The notes under the pieces were generated by a model, which was not told the DNA's origin, did no database searches, and saw only the letters and a list, made by a program, of their open reading frames with translations. From the NCBI RefSeq assembly GCF_031456495.1, contig NZ_JAVDUW010000001.1:186001-250000 (forward strand): DNA of 64,000 nt, in the 5' to 3' direction. Positions within the stretch are counted from its first letter, which is position 1. The number at the start of each line of letters is the position of its first letter. The DNA comes from Pedococcus sp031456495 (GTDB lineage Bacteria; Actinomycetota; Actinomycetes; Actinomycetales; Dermatophilaceae). Below, piece by piece: positions 24,564 through 33,453 of this stretch. The position numbers and the translations under genes are program-made.

Positions 24564-25979
24564 TCAGACCTCGGTGGTGCCGAGCAGCATCCGCACCTCG
24601 GCGGCCGTGGTGACCGACCCGGTGGCGAGGACGCCGCCGGACACGCCGCCCTCGTCGGCGAGGCCGGCTGCGGTGTCGAGGGCGTCGGGAAGGCTCTGGA
24701 CGACGGTCACCCGGCCCTCGCCGAAGATGTCGACCGCCAGCTCCCCGAGCTCGTCGGGGTCCATCGCCCGGGGCGAGGTCGTCCGCGAGACGACGACGTG
24801 GTCGAGCACTGGCTCGAGCACCTCGAGCATCTCGGTGGCGTCCTTGTCCTTGAGGATGGCGATGACGCCGACCAGCCGCGCGAAGTTGAACGACTGCTCG
24901 ATCGCCTGCCGCAGGGCGACCGCACCGGCCGGGTTGTGCGCGGCGTCGACGACGACGGTCGGCGAGCGGCGCACCACCTCCAGGCGGCCCGGCGACGCGG
25001 CCTTGGCCAGCGCCGAGCGCACGACGTCGGGGTCGAGCCGGGTCTCGCCACCGCCGACGAACGCCTCGACCGCCGCGACGGCGGTCATGGCGTTCTGCAT
25101 CTGGTGCGGCCCGAACAGCGGCAGGAACAGGTCGTCGTAGTCGCCGGCGAGGCCCTGCATGGAGAACTGCTGGCCGCCGACCGCGACGTCGCTGGCCTTG
25201 AAGCCGAAGTCGACGCCCTCGACCGCGAGCCGCGCCCCGACCTCCAGCGCCCGCTCGCGCAGGATCTCGACGACCTCGGCGTGCGGCTGGAGCGCCGACA
25301 CGGCGATGGCGCCCTCCTTGATGATCCCGGACTTCTCCGTGGCGATGAGCTCGACCGTGTCGCCGAGGAAGTGCTGGTGGTCCAGGTCGACCGGCGTCAC
25401 GACGGCCACCGAGCCGTCGGCGACGTTGGTGGCGTCCCAGCGGCCGCCCATGCCCACCTCGACCACGGCCACGTCCACCGGCGCGTCGGCGAACGCGGCA
25501 TACGCCACGGCCACGAGCACCTCGAAGTAGGTCATCAGCGGGCCGCCCTCGGCGACCGACCGCGCGTCGACCATCTCGATGAACGGGATGACCTCGTCGT
25601 ACGCCGCGAGGAACTTCTCGGCGCTGATCGGCTGGCCGGACAACGCGATCCGCTCACGCATCGAGTGCAGGTGCGGGGACGTGAACCGGCCGGTCCTGAG
25701 CCCCATCTCCAGCAGCAGGGTCTCGACCAGCCGGGTGGTCGAGGTCTTGCCGTTGGTGCCGGTGAGGTGGATGACGGGGTACCCGCGCTGCGGGTCGCCC
25801 AGCAGCTCCATGACCGCAGCGATGCGGTCGAGGCTGGGCTCGAGGTCGTGCTCGGGCGCGCGGGCGAGGATCGCCTCCTCGACCTCGCGCATCCGCTTGG
25901 TCACCTCGAGGTTGTGCGCCGCCTCGCGCTGCGCGGCGTCCGGCCGTCCGGAGCGTCCCGGGTTCGTCGAGCCGGCCAT
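24564..25979 (-). CDS. folC: Bifunctional folylpolyglutamate/dihydrofolate synthase
   Basis: ATP-dependent addition of glutamate to folates and probably to dihydropteroate. 471 residues. The P-loop is HLTGTNGKTST (about 70-80), the omega-loop follows (TGRFTSPHLHSMRERI), then VEVGMGGRWDATN and the C-terminal VVDAAHNPAGA. The ATG shares one base with the ileS stop (TGATG), so expression depends on ileS and its T-box. The downstream DUF4233-ndk part of the usual cluster is separated by a two-gene insert on the other strand. Confidence 0.94.
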   Translation of the reverse strand: MAGSTNPGRSGRPDAAQREAAHNLEVTKRMREVEEAILARAPEHDLEPSLDRIAAVMELLGDPQRGYPVIHLTGTNGKTSTTRLVETLLLEMGLRTGRFTSPHLHSMRERIALSGQPISAEKFLAAYDEVIPFIEMVDARSVAEGGPLMTYFEVLVAVAYAAFADAPVDVAVVEVGMGGRWDATNVADGSVAVVTPVDLDHQHFLGDTVELIATEKSGIIKEGAIAVSALQPHAEVVEILRERALEVGARLAVEGVDFGFKASDVAVGGQQFSMQGLAGDYDDLFLPLFGPHQMQNAMTAVAAVEAFVGGGETRLDPDVVRSALAKAASPGRLEVVRRSPTVVVDAAHNPAGAVALRQAIEQSFNFARLVGVIAILKDKDATEMLEVLEPVLDHVVVSRTTSPRAMDPDELGELAVDIFGEGRVTVVQSLPDALDTAAGLADEGGVSGGVLATGSVTTAAEVRMLLGTTEV

Positions 25980-28900
25980 CAGAGCTTCATCACCTTGATG
26001 CGCACGGGCTCGCCGTCGCCGACGACCGCCTCCGCCACGTCGCTGCGCTGCGGGAGCGCGTCGAGCTGCGGCGCCGAGCCGAACTGGCTGGCCAGCGTCT
26101 CCTCGACGATGAGCGACTGGTGCGCGACCGTCGCCTCCCACACCGCCTGCGAGCCGGTGACGGTCAGCGAGATCCGGTCGGAGACCTCGAGCCCCGCGTC
26201 GCGGCGCGCCTGCTGGACCGCCCGGACGACGTCGCGGGCCAGGCCCTCCCGGGCCAGCTCGGGGGTCACCTCGGTGTCGAGGACGACGAAGCCGCCACCG
26301 GGGAGCATCGCCGTCGCCGTCGACCCGCCCTGCGTGTCGTCGACGACGGTCTCGAGCGTGTACTCCCCCTCGACGAGCTCGAGGCCACCGGACGTCACGG
26401 TCCCGTCGGCCGCGACGGACCAGTCGCCCGACTTGCTGCCCTTGATGGCCTGCTGCACGTCACGGCCCAGCCGCGGACCCGCGGCGCGAGCGTTGACGGT
26501 GAGCTTCTGCGAGATGCCGAAGTCGGCCTCGCTCGCCTCGCTGATGTCGTGCAGGACGACCTCGCGGACGTTGACCTCGTCGGCCACGATCGCACCGAAG
26601 TCCTTGAGCGACACCGCATCGGGGACGACGACCGTCAGCCGCGCGAGCGGCAGCCGCACGCGCAGGCCGCCGGCCTTGCGCAGCGACGACGCCACGGAGC
26701 AGACCTCGCGGGCCCGGTCCATGCCGGCGACCAGCGCGTGGTCGGACGGCAGGTCCGAGGCCTCGGGCCAGTCGGTGAGGTGCACCGAGCGACCGCCGGT
26801 CAGGCCGCGCCAGACCTCCTCGGTGACCAGCGGCAGCAGCGGCGCCGTCACCCGGCACACGACCTCGAGCGCGGTGTAGAGCGTGTCGAACGCCTGCTCC
26901 GCACCGCCGCCGGCCTGGCCGCCGGTGTCCCAGAACCGCTCCCGCGAGCGACGCACGTACCAGTTGGTCAGCACGTCGACGAAGCCGCGGGTGGTCTCGC
27001 ACGCGCTCGCGACCTCGTACGCGTCGAGCTGGCTGGTCATGGTCTCGACGTACTCGCGCAGCTTGGCGAGCAGGTACCGGTCGAGCGGGTCGGTCGAGGC
27101 GGTCGACCACTTCGCGGCATACCCCTCGCCACCCTTGCCGTGCCCGCCGACAAAAGCGTTGGCGTACAACGAGAAGAAGTACCAGGTGTTCCACAGCGGG
27201 ATGATCACCTGGCGCACGCCGTCCCGGATGCCCTGCTCGGTGACGACGAGGTTGCCCCCGCGCAGGATCGGGCTCGACATGAGGAACCAGCGCATCGCGT
27301 CGGCGCCGTCGCGGTCGAAGACCTCGCGCACGTCGGGGTAGTTGCGCAGCGACTTGCTCATCTTCTGGCCGTCGGAGCCGAGCACGATGCCGTGGCAGAT
27401 GACCGAGCTGAACGCGGGCCGGTCGAACAGCGCCGTCGCCAGGATGTGCAGGGTGTAGAACCACCCGCGCGTCTGGCCGATGTACTCGACGATGAAGTCG
27501 GCCGGGAAGTGGTGCTCGAACCACGCGGCGTTGTCGAACGGGTAGTGCACCTGCGCGTAGCTCATCGACCCCGAGTCGAACCACACGTCCAGGACGTCCT
27601 CGACCCGGCGCATCGTGGACCGACCGGTCGGGTCGTCGGGGTTCGGGCGGGTCAGCTCGTCGACGAACGGGCGGTGCAGGTCCACCTCGCCGTCGGCGTT
27701 GCGCGGCAGCCGGCCGAAGTCGCGCTCGAGCTCCTCGAAGGAGCCGTAGACGTCGATCCGCGGGTACTGCGGGTCGTCCGAGCGCCACACCGGCACGGGG
27801 CTGCCCCAGAACCGGTTGCGCGTGATCGACCAGTCGCGGGCGTTCTCCAGCCACTTGCCGAACTGGCCGTGCTTGGTGTGCTCCGGCGTCCAGGCGATCT
27901 GCTCGTTGAGCTCGAGCATGCGCTGCTTGAACTTCGTGACCTCGACGAACCAGCTCGAGACGGCCTTGTAGATCAGCGGCTGCCGGCAGCGCCAGCAGTG
28001 CGGGTAGGAGTGGGCGTAGGACTCGCGGCGCAGCAGCACCGTGCCCTCGGTCACCTTGCCGTGGTCGCCCTCGCCGCGGGTCGCGGCCTTGAGGTGGTCG
28101 ATGATCGGCGCGTTCGCGTCGAACACGAGCATGCCCTCGTACTCGGTCACGGGGAACGTGAAGCAGCCGTCGGGGCCGACCGGCATGACCGGCTCGATCC
28201 CCTCGCGGTCGGTGACCACCTTGTCGTCCTCACCGAACGCTCCGGCGCTGTGGACCAGCCCGGTGCCGTCGCTGGTCGTGACGAAGTCCGCCTCGACGAC
28301 GCGGTGGGCGTTCTCGTGGCCCTCGTAGTAGGAGAACGGCGGGGTGTAGGAGCGACCCAGCAGGTCGCGGCCGGTGAGGCGCTCGACGACGTACGGCTCG
28401 ACGTCGGCCTTCGCGTCGCCGAACAGCTCGCGGGCGTACGCCTGCAGCCGCTCGGCGCCGATGAGGTACCGCTCCGTGCGGCCGGTCGGGACGTCGGTCT
28501 CGACCACGACGTAGTGGATGTCGGGGTGGACCATCACCGCGAGGTTGCTCGGCAGGGTCCACGGGGTCGTCGTCCAGACGAGCGCGAGCTCACCGGTCTC
28601 GAGCCGCACGCCGACGGTGACCGCCGGGTCCTGGCGCACCTGGTAGACGTCGTCGTCCATCCGCAGCTCGTGGTTCGACAGCGGCGTCTGGTCGTTCCAG
28701 CAGTAGGGCAGGACGCGGAAGCCCTCGTAGACGAGGCCCTTGTCGTGCAGCGACTTGAACGCCCACATCACCGACTCCATGTAGTCGGGGTTGAGCGTCT
28801 TGTAGTCGTGGTCGAAGTCCACCCAGCGGGCCTGGCGGGTCACGTAGTCGCGCCACTCGTCGGTGTACTTGAGCACCGAGCTGCGGCAGGCCGCGTTGAA

Positions 28901-29299
28901 CTTCTCGATGCCGAGCTCGACGATCTCGTCCTTGGTCTTGATGCCGAGCTGGCTCATCGCCTCGAGCTCGGCGGGCAGGCCGTGGGTGTCCCAGCCGAAC
29001 CGGCGCTCGACCCGGCGCCCGCGCATCGTCTGATACCGCGGGATGAGGTCCTTGACATAGCCGGTCAGCAGGTGACCGTAGTGCGGCAGGCCGTTGGCGA
29101 ACGGCGGCCCGTCGTAGAAGACGAACTCGTTGTCACCGTCCTCGCCGGCCGCGCGGTTGTCGACCGACGCCTGGAAGGTGCCGTCCTCGTCCCAGTAGCG
29201 CAGGATGCGCTCCTCGATCTCGGGGAAGCGCGGGGAGGCGGGGACACCCGCGGTGGCGGGCTGGTCGGCGCTGTCGCTGGAGACCTTCGGGTAGGCCAT
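25979..29299 (-). CDS. ileS: Isoleucyl-tRNA synthetase (long, type 2)
   Basis: Charges tRNA-Ile and edits valine. 1106 residues, the length of the eukaryote-like type 2 enzyme that is naturally less sensitive to mupirocin (family knowledge). The class I HIGH motif appears as HYGH in NGLPHYGHLLTGY (about 73-76), the editing-domain segment VWTTTPWTLPSN lies near residue 240, and KMSKS in DGQKMSKSLRNYPD lies at about 646. folC follows with a one-base overlap. Expression is probably set by the T-box upstream. Confidence 0.96.
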   Translation of the reverse strand: MAYPKVSSDSADQPATAGVPASPRFPEIEERILRYWDEDGTFQASVDNRAAGEDGDNEFVFYDGPPFANGLPHYGHLLTGYVKDLIPRYQTMRGRRVERRFGWDTHGLPAELEAMSQLGIKTKDEIVELGIEKFNAACRSSVLKYTDEWRDYVTRQARWVDFDHDYKTLNPDYMESVMWAFKSLHDKGLVYEGFRVLPYCWNDQTPLSNHELRMDDDVYQVRQDPAVTVGVRLETGELALVWTTTPWTLPSNLAVMVHPDIHYVVVETDVPTGRTERYLIGAERLQAYARELFGDAKADVEPYVVERLTGRDLLGRSYTPPFSYYEGHENAHRVVEADFVTTSDGTGLVHSAGAFGEDDKVVTDREGIEPVMPVGPDGCFTFPVTEYEGMLVFDANAPIIDHLKAATRGEGDHGKVTEGTVLLRRESYAHSYPHCWRCRQPLIYKAVSSWFVEVTKFKQRMLELNEQIAWTPEHTKHGQFGKWLENARDWSITRNRFWGSPVPVWRSDDPQYPRIDVYGSFEELERDFGRLPRNADGEVDLHRPFVDELTRPNPDDPTGRSTMRRVEDVLDVWFDSGSMSYAQVHYPFDNAAWFEHHFPADFIVEYIGQTRGWFYTLHILATALFDRPAFSSVICHGIVLGSDGQKMSKSLRNYPDVREVFDRDGADAMRWFLMSSPILRGGNLVVTEQGIRDGVRQVIIPLWNTWYFFSLYANAFVGGHGKGGEGYAAKWSTASTDPLDRYLLAKLREYVETMTSQLDAYEVASACETTRGFVDVLTNWYVRRSRERFWDTGGQAGGGAEQAFDTLYTALEVVCRVTAPLLPLVTEEVWRGLTGGRSVHLTDWPEASDLPSDHALVAGMDRAREVCSVASSLRKAGGLRVRLPLARLTVVVPDAVSLKDFGAIVADEVNVREVVLHDISEASEADFGISQKLTVNARAAGPRLGRDVQQAIKGSKSGDWSVAADGTVTSGGLELVEGEYTLETVVDDTQGGSTATAMLPGGGFVVLDTEVTPELAREGLARDVVRAVQQARRDAGLEVSDRISLTVTGSQAVWEATVAHQSLIVEETLASQFGSAPQLDALPQRSDVAEAVVGDGEPVRIKVMKL

Positions 29300-29547
29300 G
29301 GGGTCCGAGTCCTTCGTCGTCGTCGCTCGTGTGCCACGAGGACGACGCCACCGGGGATTCCCGGCGCCACCGCGGTACCACCTCGCTTGCCGCAGCCGGT
29401 GCGCACCAGGTGCGCCCGCGGCATACGACCGCTCTTGCCCAAGGCCGTGACGTGGCCCCGTCGTCCGGTTCTAGTGAGCACCCCCCGGTATGCCGCGGGG
29501 TGCCGTTCTTCCGGAGGCTCGCCGGTGATGGCCGGGTCGACGCCTGT
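29300..29547 (-). promoter_or_regulatory. T-box riboswitch of ileS (tRNA-Ile sensor)
   Basis: The leader between a TAGACT -10 box (minus strand, 29554-29559) and the ileS ATG carries the T-box core AGGTGGTACCGCG (29371-29383, minus strand), whose bulge pairs with the free CCA end of uncharged tRNA. A GC-rich stem (CCGGGAATCCCCGG) follows, then GGACTCGG near the start codon. No U-run terminator exists, so control is probably at translation, as known for actinobacterial ileS T-boxes with a short stem I. An ATC near 29527-29529 in a paired region near the 5' end is a candidate isoleucine specifier. Confidence 0.85.
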
Positions 29548-29553
29548 GCGGAC

Positions 29554-29559
29554 AGTCTA
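29554..29559 (-). promoter_or_regulatory. Probable -10 box of the ileS T-box transcript
   Basis: TAGACT on the minus strand, about 255 bases before the ileS ATG; transcription would start near 29547. No clear -35 box. Confidence 0.4.
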
Positions 29560-29613
29560 GCCGCAGTGGCGAGGGTCTCGTCGCGGGCGTTCCGGCAGGT
29601 CGCGGGCCGGGTG

Positions 29614-29619
29614 TAGGGT
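29614..29619 (+). promoter_or_regulatory. Probable -10 box of the cobalamin-riboswitch operon
   Basis: TAGGGT just upstream of the riboswitch fold, facing right, back to back with the ileS promoter. Transcription would start near 29626. Confidence 0.4.
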
Positions 29620-29625
29620 GAAGGC

Positions 29626-29850
29626 GTCGCCCTCGGGTGACACCACGACGCCTTTCCAGGGGAAGCCGGTCCGAGTCCGGCGCTGACCCGCAACCGTAGG
29701 CCACCGCGAGGTGGCGAGCCGGAATGCCTGGGAGCGCGGAGCGGCTCCATTTCCGTCGAGGTACGCGGGGCGGAGCCCGGACCCAGTCCGAGCTGCCCCC
29801 GGTTGTCCGCGCGAGCGCGGCACCGGGGTTTGTCACGTCTGGTGCCGGTG
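29626..29850 (+). promoter_or_regulatory. Cobalamin (B12) riboswitch
   Basis: Shows the conserved series of the adenosylcobalamin aptamer: CCAGGGGAAGCCGGTCCGAG, then TCCGGCGCTGACCCGCAACCG, and the B12-box-like GAGCCGGAATGCCTGG at about 29718-29733, in the right order and spacing. The B12 box pairs into the last stem of the core. Downstream GC-rich arms up to the gene at 29887 are the likely expression platform. The expected effect is to shut the following uptake operon when B12 is plentiful. Exact edges are approximate. Confidence 0.88.
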
Positions 29851-29886
29851 CCCGGTCGCGACACCGCTCGCATTTCGAGAGGCACC

Positions 29887-31524
29887 ATGCAGCTCCTTCC
29901 CTTCGGCACCCGCGCGGTCGGCGTGCTGACGCTCGCCGCCGCGGCCGCCCTGCTCGCGCCGGGCGCGGCCCTGGCCGCCACCCCCTCCCCCACGACCGGC
30001 ACGGCCACGACGACCACCGCGTCGCCGACCGGCTCCTCGGCGCCGACCACGTCGGGCACGGGCACCGCCTCACCGACGACGTCCGGCAGCACCGCGACGG
30101 GGACGCCCAGCCCGACCGGCACCACCACGTCGGGCACCCCGACCGCCTCCGCAACCTCCGGCACGACCGCTCCCCGCACGAGCACGAACGCGACCGCGCC
30201 GAAGGTCGCCGCCACGACGAGCGCCGCCGACCCGCAGGTGCCCTTCGGCGGCGGGACCGCCCCCAAGGGGCTGCTGCCCGGCGGGACGTCCGCCCAGGCC
30301 GGCTACGCCGCGGGCTTCATGGTGCGCACGCTGGCCGCGCGCGGCCACCACTACAACTACCCGGGCAGCACCTTCTTCGACGGCGGCAACACCATCGACG
30401 CCGTGCTCGGGCTCGACGGCGCAGGCCTCGGCAGCACCGAGGCGGGGTCCGCCTTCGCCTACCTCACCTCGAACGTGGGCGGGTACATCGGGACCGACTA
30501 CTCCTCGCTGTATGCCGGCCCGACCGGCAAGGCGCTCCTCGCCGTCGTCGCCCAGGGCGGGAACCCGCGCGACGTCGGCCCCACGCACCTCGACCTGCTG
30601 GCCGAGCTCGGGAAGTCGCTGGGCGCCGCCGAGCCGGGCCGCTACTCCGACCTGCCCGTGACGGGCTGCGGTTACAGCCCCTGCGACTACTCGAACACGA
30701 TCGGCCAGGCGCTCGACGTCATCGGCGTCGGCCGGGCGACCGGTACGGTCCCGCAGTCCGCGGCGGACTACCTGCTCGCGCAGCAGTGCGCCGACGGCGG
30801 CTTCCGCGGCGACCTCGCCGCGGCCGGCGGGGCCTGCACCAGCGACGTCGACGCGACCGCCTTCGCCACCCAGGCCGTCATCGGCCTCCTCGGGGCGAGC
30901 GACCCGGCCGTCACCAAGGCGCTGTCCTTCCTTGCCGCCCGGCAGGCGGCGAACGGCGGCTTCCTCAACGGCGACGGCCAGTACAACGCCAACACCGCCG
31001 GCGTCGCCGCGCAGGCGTTCGCCGCCGGCGGCCGCACGGTCGAGCTCGCCCGGGCCCAGCAGTTCCTCGCCTCGCTCCAGCTCGACTGCACGGCGACGGC
31101 CGCCCTGCGTGGTGGCATCGCCTTCACCGCGGCGGACCGGGCCACGCTCACGAAGACCCCCGGCACCACGGCGGCCCTCGACCGGGCCCTGCGCGCCACA
31201 CCGCAGGCCACCCTCGGCCTGGCCGGCGGCGACCTGCTGACCGTCACCTCCGACGGGGCCTCCACCGCGGCTCCCGCGCCGTCGTGCCTCGTGGCACCGA
31301 GCACCTCGACGAGCAGCTCGACCACCACGGCACCGGCGGGCTCCCCGCCCGCCACGACCACCGCCGCCCCGGCGCCGGTAGCCCCGGCCGCAGCCTCGGC
31401 CACCCCGGGCAGCCTCGCCTTCACGGGCGCCGACGTCGCGGCCACGGCCGTGCTCGGCCTGCTGCTCCTGCTGGGCGGCATCGCCGCGATCGTCCTGGCC
31501 CGCCGCAAGGGGGCGCACGCCTGA
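29887..31524 (+). CDS. Sortase-anchored surface protein with prenyltransferase-like alpha/alpha repeats
   Basis: 545 residues. Signal peptide (about 1-33), a Thr/Ser/Pro-rich stalk (to about 110), then a helical repeat domain (about 135-455). The repeat domain has QW-like motifs such as LLAQQCADGGFRG and FLAARQAANGGFLNGDG, as in prenyltransferase/squalene-cyclase alpha6/alpha6 barrels. A second Thr/Pro-rich linker follows, then LAFTG (about 508), a membrane helix and an Arg/Lys tail, the layout of a class E sortase substrate. No catalytic role is evident. The N-terminal domain of animal intrinsic factor has the same barrel; with the B12 riboswitch upstream and an ECF importer downstream, this is a candidate cobalamin-binding surface protein (inference). 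The ATG has GAGAGG upstream. Confidence 0.78.
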   Translation: MQLLPFGTRAVGVLTLAAAAALLAPGAALAATPSPTTGTATTTTASPTGSSAPTTSGTGTASPTTSGSTATGTPSPTGTTTSGTPTASATSGTTAPRTSTNATAPKVAATTSAADPQVPFGGGTAPKGLLPGGTSAQAGYAAGFMVRTLAARGHHYNYPGSTFFDGGNTIDAVLGLDGAGLGSTEAGSAFAYLTSNVGGYIGTDYSSLYAGPTGKALLAVVAQGGNPRDVGPTHLDLLAELGKSLGAAEPGRYSDLPVTGCGYSPCDYSNTIGQALDVIGVGRATGTVPQSAADYLLAQQCADGGFRGDLAAAGGACTSDVDATAFATQAVIGLLGASDPAVTKALSFLAARQAANGGFLNGDGQYNANTAGVAAQAFAAGGRTVELARAQQFLASLQLDCTATAALRGGIAFTAADRATLTKTPGTTAALDRALRATPQATLGLAGGDLLTVTSDGASTAAPAPSCLVAPSTSTSSSTTTAPAGSPPATTTAAPAPVAPAAASATPGSLAFTGADVAATAVLGLLLLLGGIAAIVLARRKGAHA

Positions 31525-32357
31525 TGCGCCGCCTCGGCCGGTTCCTGGCCGCAGCCGGGCTCGTCGTCGCCGGCGGCCTCGCCCTCCCGGGCGGGGCCGC
31601 GCAGGCGGCGGCGTGCTCCGGCACGACCGGCGTCACGGTCGTCATCGACTACGGGTCCACCTCCAGCACGCTCTGCGGACCCGACGCGTCGAGCGCCATC
31701 CGCGTGCTGACCTCGGTCGCCTCCGTCACCTACCCGCCGCAGTACCCGGGGACGGTCGTCTGCCAGATCAACAGCGTGCCGTCGCAGCCGTGCACCCGGA
31801 TGCCCCCGCAGAGCGCCTACTGGGCCTTCTTCCACGCGACCCGTGGTGGCTCGTGGGTCTACAGCAGCAGCGGCGTCGCGGAGTACGACCCGCCGGCGGG
31901 GACCGTCATCGGCTTCGCCTTCGGGTCCGGCGGCGCGCCCAGCTCGCCTCCTCCCGCGGCCGCGCCGAAGGCGTCCCCGAGGCCGAGCCCCTCCTCGACG
32001 TCGACCACTCCCCGCAGCACGGGGACCTCCTCGACCCCGCGCGCGACGAGCTCCTCGCGCCCGTCCACCCGCACGACCGTGCTGCCGAACGGCACCACCG
32101 CGACGGTGTCCGCCACGGCACGGCCCAAGGCCTCGACCACCAGCCGGGCGCCCACCACGACCACGACGTCGTCCGCGACGACCACGACCGAGGCCCCGGC
32201 GTCCGGCTCCACCGAGCAGACCGCCGCGGCGACGGCCAGCGAGCCCACCAGCGGGTCCGGCTCGGCGACCACCCTGCTCGCAGGAGCGGGACTGGTGGTG
32301 CTGGTCGGCGCCGCCGCGGCATACCTCGCGCTGCGCCGCCGCGCCCAGCAGCACTAG
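31524..32357 (+). CDS. DUF4430/transcobalamin-C-like membrane-anchored protein
   Basis: 277 residues: signal peptide (1-31), a compact beta domain (about 35-135), a long Ser/Thr/Pro linker and a C-terminal membrane helix with an Arg tail. The beta domain contains CQINSVPSQPC, YWAFFHATRGG, WVYSSSGVAEYDPPAG and IGFAFG, the pattern of DUF4430, which is related to the C-terminal domain of transcobalamin/intrinsic factor. The ATG overlaps the previous stop by one base, so the alpha-barrel and beta-domain proteins are made together. No LPxTG-type signal is seen. Probable partner in capturing B12 outside the membrane; not proven. Confidence 0.75.
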   Translation: MRRLGRFLAAAGLVVAGGLALPGGAAQAAACSGTTGVTVVIDYGSTSSTLCGPDASSAIRVLTSVASVTYPPQYPGTVVCQINSVPSQPCTRMPPQSAYWAFFHATRGGSWVYSSSGVAEYDPPAGTVIGFAFGSGGAPSSPPPAAAPKASPRPSPSSTSTTPRSTGTSSTPRATSSSRPSTRTTVLPNGTTATVSATARPKASTTSRAPTTTTTSSATTTTEAPASGSTEQTAAATASEPTSGSGSATTLLAGAGLVVLVGAAAAYLALRRRAQQH

Positions 32358-32364
32358 GGCGTCC

Positions 32365-33453
32365 ATGAGCAGGCTCGGCGCACCGCTCCCCCGCCACCTC
32401 CACCCGGTCGCCTGGTGGGTGTGGGCGGTCGGGCTCGCCGTCGCCTGCTCGCGCACCACCAACCCGCTCCTGCTGCTGTTGGCGGTGGCCGTGGCGGGGC
32501 TGGTCGTCGTGGCGAAGCGCGGCAGCTCGCCGTGGGCGCGGGCGTTCCGGCTCTACCTCGGGCTGGGCGCGTTCGTCGTCGTGGTGCGGGTCGTGCTGCA
32601 CGTGCTCGTCGGGTTCAAGTTCGGCGACCACCGGCTGTGGACGCTGCCCAGCGTCGACCTGCCCGGCATCACGCTCCTCGGGCCGCTGTACCTCGAGGGA
32701 CTGCTGGCCGCCGCGGTGGAGGGGCTGCGGCTGGCCGCCATCATCGCCTGCGTGGGGGCGGCCAACGCGCTGGCCAACCCCAAGCGGCTGCTGCGCGCGG
32801 TGCCGGCCGCGCTGCACGAGGTCGGCACGGCGGTCGTCATCGCCGTGACGGTCGCACCCCAGCTCGCCGACAGCGTCCAGCGGGTGCGCCGGGCGCGGGC
32901 CCTGCGTGGGGAGGGCGGCACGGGGCTGCGTGCGGTCGGCAGGGTGGCCCTGCCGGTGCTCCAGGACACCCTCGACCGGTCGCTGCTGCTCGCGTCCGCG
33001 ATGGACTCGCGGGGCTACGGCCGCCGGGTCGCCCAGGGCACGCTGGGACGCCGGGCCACGGCGAGCCTGACCCTCGTGGGGCTGCTGGGGGCCGCGCTCG
33101 GGACCTACGGGCTGCTGGACACCACCGCAGCCGCGTTCGTCGGCGCCCCCATGCTCGTGGCCGGCCTCGGCCTCTGCGCCGCCGGCATGGTGGTCGGCGG
33201 CCGGGCCGTCCACCGCACGGTGTACCGCCGCGACCCGTGGGCCCTGCCCGAGTGGGTCGTGGCCGGCAGCGGGGTCCTGGCCACCGTCGCGGTGCTGGCG
33301 CAGGCCACCGTCGCGGCGGCCGGCCTGGCCCAGCCCCTGTCGCCGCTCGCGCCGCCGGCACTCCCGCTGCTCGCCGTGGCCGGACTGCTCGTGGCGGCCC
33401 TGCCGGCGTTCCTGGCCCCGTCTCCCCCCGTCCCGCGCCGGGAGTCGTCGTGA
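32365..33453 (+). CDS. ECF transporter T component (EcfT/CbiQ-like)
   Basis: 362 residues with several membrane helices. The cytoplasmic coupling segment carries both short Ala/Arg/Gly motifs expected in EcfT, in RRARALRGEGG (about 173-183) and AMDSRGYGRR (about 212-221), through which the T protein grips the ATPases. The C-terminal third adds extra helices. It starts seven bases after the upstream gene, and its stop overlaps the ATPase GTG. With the next two genes it forms a complete energy-coupling-factor importer. Position behind a B12 riboswitch points to cobalamin. Confidence 0.85.
   Translation: MSRLGAPLPRHLHPVAWWVWAVGLAVACSRTTNPLLLLLAVAVAGLVVVAKRGSSPWARAFRLYLGLGAFVVVVRVVLHVLVGFKFGDHRLWTLPSVDLPGITLLGPLYLEGLLAAAVEGLRLAAIIACVGAANALANPKRLLRAVPAALHEVGTAVVIAVTVAPQLADSVQRVRRARALRGEGGTGLRAVGRVALPVLQDTLDRSLLLASAMDSRGYGRRVAQGTLGRRATASLTLVGLLGAALGTYGLLDTTAAAFVGAPMLVAGLGLCAAGMVVGGRAVHRTVYRRDPWALPEWVVAGSGVLATVAVLAQATVAAAGLAQPLSPLAPPALPLLAVAGLLVAALPAFLAPSPPVPRRESS

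Noticed and set aside
29300..29547. Small protein upstream of ileS
   Set aside because: The region is explained by the T-box core and its promoter; the short frames there have no ribosome site.
26120..29560. Very long open frame antisense to ileS
   Set aside because: High-GC third-position bias opens frames opposite true genes. The translated sequence is Arg/Val/Asp-rich with no motif, while ileS on the other strand is certain.
30070..31518. Long Gly/Arg-rich frame opposite the B12-linked surface protein
   Set aside because: Composition is a mirror of the Ala/Thr-rich true gene; no start signal or domain.
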